Shown: positions 62,651 to 64,000 of the stretch, in pieces
How positions within the stretch are numbered: the first letter of the stretch is position 1
Layout: every line of letters begins with the position of its first letter
Assembly: GCF_037201915.1 (NCBI RefSeq)
Contig: NZ_CP147505.1
Coordinates: 248,001-312,000, forward strand
Length of the DNA stretch: 64,000 bases
Reading direction: 5' to 3'
Source of the DNA: Haloplanus sp. CK5-1
GTDB taxonomy: Archaea > Halobacteriota > Halobacteria > Halobacteriales > Haloferacaceae
The notes under the pieces: model-generated
Seen by the model: only the letters and a program-made list of their open reading frames with translations
Database searches by the model: none
What the model was told of the DNA's origin: nothing
Position numbers and translations under genes: made by a program

Positions 62651-64000
62651 TCACCGGTAGTCGCTGCCCACCACGCGCCGAATCCGCTCGGCCGTCACCT
62701 CGCCGACTCCGTCGACCTCCATCAGATCCTCTTCGCGCGCGGTCATCACGGCCTCGACGCTCCCGAAGCCCTCCAGCAAGGAGCGTGCGGTCACCGGGCC
62801 GATGTCGGCGATGGCGCCGACGACGTACTCCTGTTGTTCGGCCAGCGTCTTCGAACTCTTCTCGCCGTGGACGCTGACCTCGCGGTCCTTCGCCGTCTGC
62901 TCCCGCCCGGCGACGACCGCCAGGAGATCAGCGGTGTCGCTCTCGTCCTCGGTCCGGAGGACACTCACCCCGAAGTCGACCGAGAGCGACGCCAGCGCCC
63001 CTCGGATGGCGTCGGGATGGACGTTGCGCTCCTCGTAGAGGCCGTCGCCTTCGAGTACGACGACCGGGCGGGCGTAGTGGCGCGAGAGGTCACCCACTTG
63101 CTCGAACAACGAGCGGTCGCCGCCGGTGAGTGTGTCGAGGAAGTCGGCCACGGATTTGCGCTCGATCGCCACCCGGTCGGAGACGACGTAGTCGCCGACG
63201 GCGAGCGTCTCCAGTCGCGTCTCTATCCCCTCGCGGGTCGAGAGGTCGCGCGCGATGGCCGAGTCGAGTTCACGCTGGTCGACGACGATTTCGACCGCCT
63301 CGTCGTCGTCGTCGCCGGCGGTGGCGACGACCCCGTCCGCCTCGTCGCCGACCGTCTCGGCTTCGTCGCCGACCGTCTCGTCGAACGCCGCGAGTCCCGG
63401 CTGGGCCGCCGTTCCCCCGTCGGCCTCCGTCGCTTCGGTCCCGGTTTCAGTCGAACCATCCCCGTCGAACGCATCCAGCGCCGTCTGGGAGTCGTCGAGG
63501 TCGGCCGCCACCTCGTCGGCGACCCCCTTCAACTGCTTCAGTTCGTCCTCCATCTCCCGCTCGCGCCGCCGGGAGATCCAGAAGAAGGCCTCGTCGCGGG
63601 TGTCCTCGGCCATGAGGACGACCACTCGTCCCTCGTCCTGTCTCCCGGTTCGACCCTTGCGCTGGATCGACCGAATCGCCGTCGGCACGGGCTCGTAGAA
63701 GAGCACGAGGTCGACCTCGGGTACGTCCAGCCCCTCCTCGGCGACGGACGTCGAGACCAGCACTTCGAACTCGCCGGCTCGGAAGGCGTCCAAGGTTTCG
63801 CCCTGTTCTTTCTGGGTCATGCCGTCCGATCCCTCCTTGTCGCCCTGGCCGACGAAGCGACGCACGTCGAAACTCTCGCGCAGGAAGCCGGTGAGCGCCT
63901 CCGCCGTGTCCCGTGACTCGGTGAAGACGATGACCCGCTCCCCGCCGCCGATACCGAGCGTCTGAGCGAGCAACACCCGCGTCTGTCGGAACTTGGGGTG
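62651..64000 (-). CDS. hef: Hef-like helicase/ERCC4 nuclease (N-terminus outside window)
   Basis: The frame is open to the end of the window, so only the C-terminal 449 residues are seen. They include helicase domain 2 (VIVFTESRDTAE, STSVAEEGLDVPEVDLVLFYEPVP, QRKGRTGR), an Asp/Glu-rich linker, the ERCC4/XPF nuclease with VDQRE and AIERKSVADFLDTL, and tandem HhH (IGPVTARSLLEGFGS, VDGVGEVTAERI). Hef processes stalled replication forks and, in archaea, substitutes for XPF/FANCM functions. All nuclease catalytic residues are intact. Confidence 0.95.
   Translation of the reverse strand, partial: HPKFRQTRVLLAQTLGIGGGERVIVFTESRDTAEALTGFLRESFDVRRFVGQGDKEGSDGMTQKEQGETLDAFRAGEFEVLVSTSVAEEGLDVPEVDLVLFYEPVPTAIRSIQRKGRTGRQDEGRVVVLMAEDTRDEAFFWISRRREREMEDELKQLKGVADEVAADLDDSQTALDAFDGDGSTETGTEATEADGGTAAQPGLAAFDETVGDEAETVGDEADGVVATAGDDDDEAVEIVVDQRELDSAIARDLSTREGIETRLETLAVGDYVVSDRVAIERKSVADFLDTLTGGDRSLFEQVGDLSRHYARPVVVLEGDGLYEERNVHPDAIRGALASLSVDFGVSVLRTEDESDTADLLAVVAGREQTAKDREVSVHGEKSSKTLAEQQEYVVGAIADIGPVTARSLLEGFGSVEAVMTAREEDLMEVDGVGEVTAERIRRVVGSDYR

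Overview
The window is chromosomal DNA from a halophilic archaeon (class Halobacteria). The evidence is the high GC content, the strongly acidic proteins rich in Asp and Glu, leaderless-style promoters with a TATA element about 25-30 bp before many start codons, and marker genes: CetZ tubulins, halocyanin, archaeal PolD small subunit, Orc1, OapA/B/C, type II GAPDH, PurO and Hef. Genus cannot be fixed from the sequence alone.

Layout. 1-20.8 kb is housekeeping and transport: a truncated methyltransferase, three small membrane proteins, type II GAPDH coupled to a PEP-synthase-like protein that lacks the ATP-grasp half and the catalytic Cys, a divergent NRAMP carrier, UspA, MFS, FetAB-type exporter, peroxiredoxin, NhaC antiporter, DUF5995, an aminotransferase, CbiX with DR2241, a PQQ-propeller lipoprotein, and a cytochrome bc operon, followed by halocyanin at 21 kb.

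22-49 kb is the accessory core and the most interesting part. A plus-strand series encodes a 1152-aa tubulin-superfamily protein (TubL1) and three multi-pass membrane proteins. Each membrane protein appears to end in a P-loop GTPase-like domain, but only the middle one keeps GKT. Converging on it is a minus-strand operon with a vWA (TerY-like) protein, a PP2C-pseudokinase fusion, three related kinase paralogues with very different C-terminal tails, and a CAP protein carrying zinc ribbons. Immediately beyond lie two tandem CetZ genes, a membrane protein, tRNA-Gln, PurO, a phosphoesterase and aspartate kinase, and then a second large tubulin-like gene (TubL2) whose two ends are nearly identical to TubL1. 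I read this as a membrane-anchored, phosphorylation-controlled cytoskeletal or stress-response system. That function is inference.

49-56 kb is the conserved replication-origin neighbourhood: polB (DP1), sec11, orc1, a roughly 0.6 kb origin with three ORB-like boxes flanking AT-rich DNA, then oapA, oapB and oapC. 56-64 kb holds repair and metabolism genes: a 29-aa membrane peptide, haloarchaeal DUF proteins, uvrC, mdh, a zinc-ribbon protein and the C-terminal part of a Hef helicase/nuclease cut by the window edge.
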